Origin: Dactylosporangium vinaceum
GTDB lineage: Bacteria; Actinomycetota; Actinomycetes; Mycobacteriales; Micromonosporaceae
Assembly: GCF_019904175.1 (NCBI RefSeq)
Contig: NZ_CP061913.1
Location: forward strand, 8,184,001 to 8,248,000
Reading direction: 5' to 3'
Length of the DNA: 64,000 nt
Shown piece by piece: positions 62,890-64,000 of this stretch; within the stretch, counting starts at the first letter, position 1; every line of letters begins with the position of its first letter. Under the pieces are notes generated by a model. That model made no database searches. It was not told where the DNA came from and saw only the letters and a program-made list of their open reading frames with translations. The position numbers were made by a program, and so were the translations under genes.

Positions 62890-63007
62890 ACCCGCGGGTT
62901 GACGACACTGCGGTGATCTGTTTCCCGACGCCGGGCCCGGCGCGGGATCTCTAACGTCAGACCGGACACCGAACGACCGGCATGACTCTTAGAGGAATAC
63001 ATACATC

Positions 63008-63418
63008 ATGGGCCTTTTCAAGCAGTTCAAGGACATGCGTAACGTCGTCGCCGCGGCGCCGGACATGATCGCGCAGGCGCAGCAGACGAGCGCGGCCGCC
63101 CAGGCGTACGCGGCGCAGGCGCAGGCGTCCTACGGCATGCCCGCCGGCTACGGCTTCGCGCCGGGCGCGCCGGCCGGTGGGATCGCCGCCGGCGACCCGC
63201 GCCTCGCGCCGATCGCCGGGGTCGACCTCACCATGTACGCCCGGATCTCGAAGGCCGCCTCGCAGGAGGGCCTCAACGCCGACGGGCTGGTGCTCAAGGC
63301 GCAGAGCTACGGCGTGTCCGCGCAGGCGTGGCAGGAGGCCGCGACCGGCTGGCCGGCCCGCATGCGCGGCGACATGCAGCTGGCCGTGCACTACGGCAAC
63401 CTGTTCGGCCAGGTCTGA
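63008..63418 (+). CDS. Small Ala/Gln-rich protein, family unknown
   Basis: A 136-residue protein with an N-terminal amphipathic helix (MGLFKQFKDMRNVVAAAPDM), an Ala/Gln coiled stretch (AQQTSAAAQAYAAQAQA), a Gly/Pro/Ala linker and a C-terminal helical domain (LTMYARISKAASQEGLNADG). It starts 11 nt after AGAGGA in a 118-bp gap. The following gene begins with a similar MGFFKDVRR sequence, so the two are a paralogous pair. Known only as an actinobacterial small protein; no function. Confidence 0.7.
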   Translation: MGLFKQFKDMRNVVAAAPDMIAQAQQTSAAAQAYAAQAQASYGMPAGYGFAPGAPAGGIAAGDPRLAPIAGVDLTMYARISKAASQEGLNADGLVLKAQSYGVSAQAWQEAATGWPARMRGDMQLAVHYGNLFGQV

Positions 63419-63423
63419 GCACC

Positions 63424-63825
63424 GTGGGCTTCTTCAAGGACGTCCGCCGGCTGCAGCAGCAGGCGAACGAGATCAGCCGCACCTACGACCCGGCCGCGCA
63501 GATGCGGGCCGGCATGGCCCAGATGCAGCAGGCCCAGCTGTCGCTGCAGACCCAGACCGCCGACCTGGAGCTGCAGCGCACCGGCACCCCGGGCGCGGCG
63601 ACGGTGCTGGCGCTGGCCGACACCGGCACCCGGATCAACATGGTGCCGCTGGTGCGGCTGACGCTGCTGGTGGAGCACGGGGGCCGGCCGCCGTACCCGG
63701 TCACGACCGAGACGATGCTGCCGCTGCACGCCTCGGCCCAGGCCGGCGTCGGGCAGCGGGTGGCGGTGCTCGTCGACCCGCAGCGGGCCGACCGCGTCCT
63801 GGTCCGCTGGGGCGTGCCGGTCTAA
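63424..63825 (+). CDS. Small protein with an N-terminal helix and a beta-barrel-like C-terminus
   Basis: A 133-residue protein with MGFFKDVRRLQQQANEI and a Gln-rich helix (MAQMQQAQLSLQTQTADLEL) followed by a domain of about 75 residues with ATVLALADTGTRINMVPLVR, TLLVEHGG and VAVLVDPQRADRV. This latter motif layout (DTG..IN..P...DP) is known from many short actinobacterial envelope-associated proteins. GTG 63424 is 5 bp after the previous stop. It converges with the last partial gene. Confidence 0.75.
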   Translation: MGFFKDVRRLQQQANEISRTYDPAAQMRAGMAQMQQAQLSLQTQTADLELQRTGTPGAATVLALADTGTRINMVPLVRLTLLVEHGGRPPYPVTTETMLPLHASAQAGVGQRVAVLVDPQRADRVLVRWGVPV

Positions 63826-64000
63826 CGTCCCTTCGGCTCGCGCGGGACGACTTCGACGACGGCGCCGGATGCGGTGTCGACGCGGTAGTGCCGTCCGGCC
63901 GGCAGCGGCCGCTCCAGGGGCCGCACACGCAGTTGCACGCCGTCCGGCGCGATCTCCCGGGCGGCGGCCAGCGCGTAGCCGTCGACGTCCAGGTCCGCGT
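63822..64000 (-). CDS. Partial gene at the right edge, C-terminal end only
   Basis: The minus strand reads DVDGYALAAAREIAPDGVQ, LRVRPLERPLPAGRHYRVDT, ASGAVVEVVPREPKGR and TAG at 63822-63824. The codon use is as in the neighbours. It overlaps the end of the plus-strand gene by four bases, and the N-terminal part lies outside the window. No family can be given from 58 residues. Confidence 0.6.
   Translation of the reverse strand, partial: ADLDVDGYALAAAREIAPDGVQLRVRPLERPLPAGRHYRVDTASGAVVEVVPREPKGR

Noticed and set aside
62890..63007. Palindromes ACCCGCGGGT and GCCGGGCCCGGC after the aminotransferase gene
   Set aside because: Short and of the sort expected by chance at this base composition; not strong enough for a terminator or operator call.

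Overview
The window is very GC-rich DNA from an actinobacterium. The Pup-proteasome locus, the three-gene pafC-pafB-tatA order, the MHYT, MEDS, CHAT and BlaI-type genes, the high GC at third codon positions and the many leaderless promoters together suggest a filamentous member of the Micromonosporaceae (Actinoplanes-like). The genus is an inference. No rRNA, tRNA or CRISPR array was seen.

Layout. 0-7 kb: the C-terminal half of an AfsR-type regulator, a VOC protein, a histidine phosphatase, a HAD phosphatase, and an M24 peptidase / acyl-CoA dehydrogenase / AsnC group. 6-12 kb: an MEDS-HATPase sensor protein, a 5'-3' exonuclease, glycogen phosphorylase with a LexA-type box upstream, a hypothetical protein and an MHYT membrane protein. 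12-24.7 kb: helY, a HAD protein, an Hsp20-like protein, a lipid kinase, tatC, tatA, a small membrane protein, pafC, pafB, a DUF3866 protein, a lipoprotein pair and pafA. 24.7-31.6 kb: a complete dTDP-L-rhamnose set split into two divergent arms (rmlC, rmlA / rmlB, rmlD, a DUF2304 protein, a GT2 glycosyltransferase), with a decayed tnpB between the arms, followed by a 559-residue orphan. 31.7-42.1 kb: prcA, prcB, pup, dop, mpa, a ferredoxin, an unassigned protein, trmI, an M50 site-2 protease and a RecB-like Fe-S nuclease. 42.4-51.8 kb: a frameshifted gene remnant, a NarL-type two-component pair and two tandem copies of a MacB-like ABC ATPase plus FtsX-type permease. 51.8-58.5 kb: a HAD protein, an isolated cassette of a 1080-residue CHAT protease and a 240-residue partner, and a PadR/hydrolase operon with a clear PadR operator. 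58.6-64 kb: a ketopantoate-reductase-like gene, an acidic 129-residue protein, an M56 peptidase/BlaI pair with four matching operator sites, an aminotransferase, two small cytoplasmic proteins and a partial gene.

How it works together. From 12.4 to 42 kb nearly the whole Pup-proteasome pathway is encoded: Pup (already ending in Gly-Gly-Glu), the ligase PafA, the depupylase Dop, the ATPase Mpa, the 20S subunits PrcA and PrcB, and the DNA-damage regulators PafB and PafC. The helY-tatCA-pafCBA ... prcA-prcB-pup-dop-mpa ... trmI-recB order is the one known from Mycobacterium tuberculosis. Strong hairpins cut the proteasome genes into separate transcription units. About 19 genes have a TAnnnT box 6-9 nt before the start codon and no Shine-Dalgarno sequence, which points to widespread leaderless transcription and was used here to choose starts. 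The parts most worth a second look are the CHAT cassette, the four-site BlaI regulon, the SOS box near glgP, the repeat-filled prcB-prcA gap and the two decayed genes.
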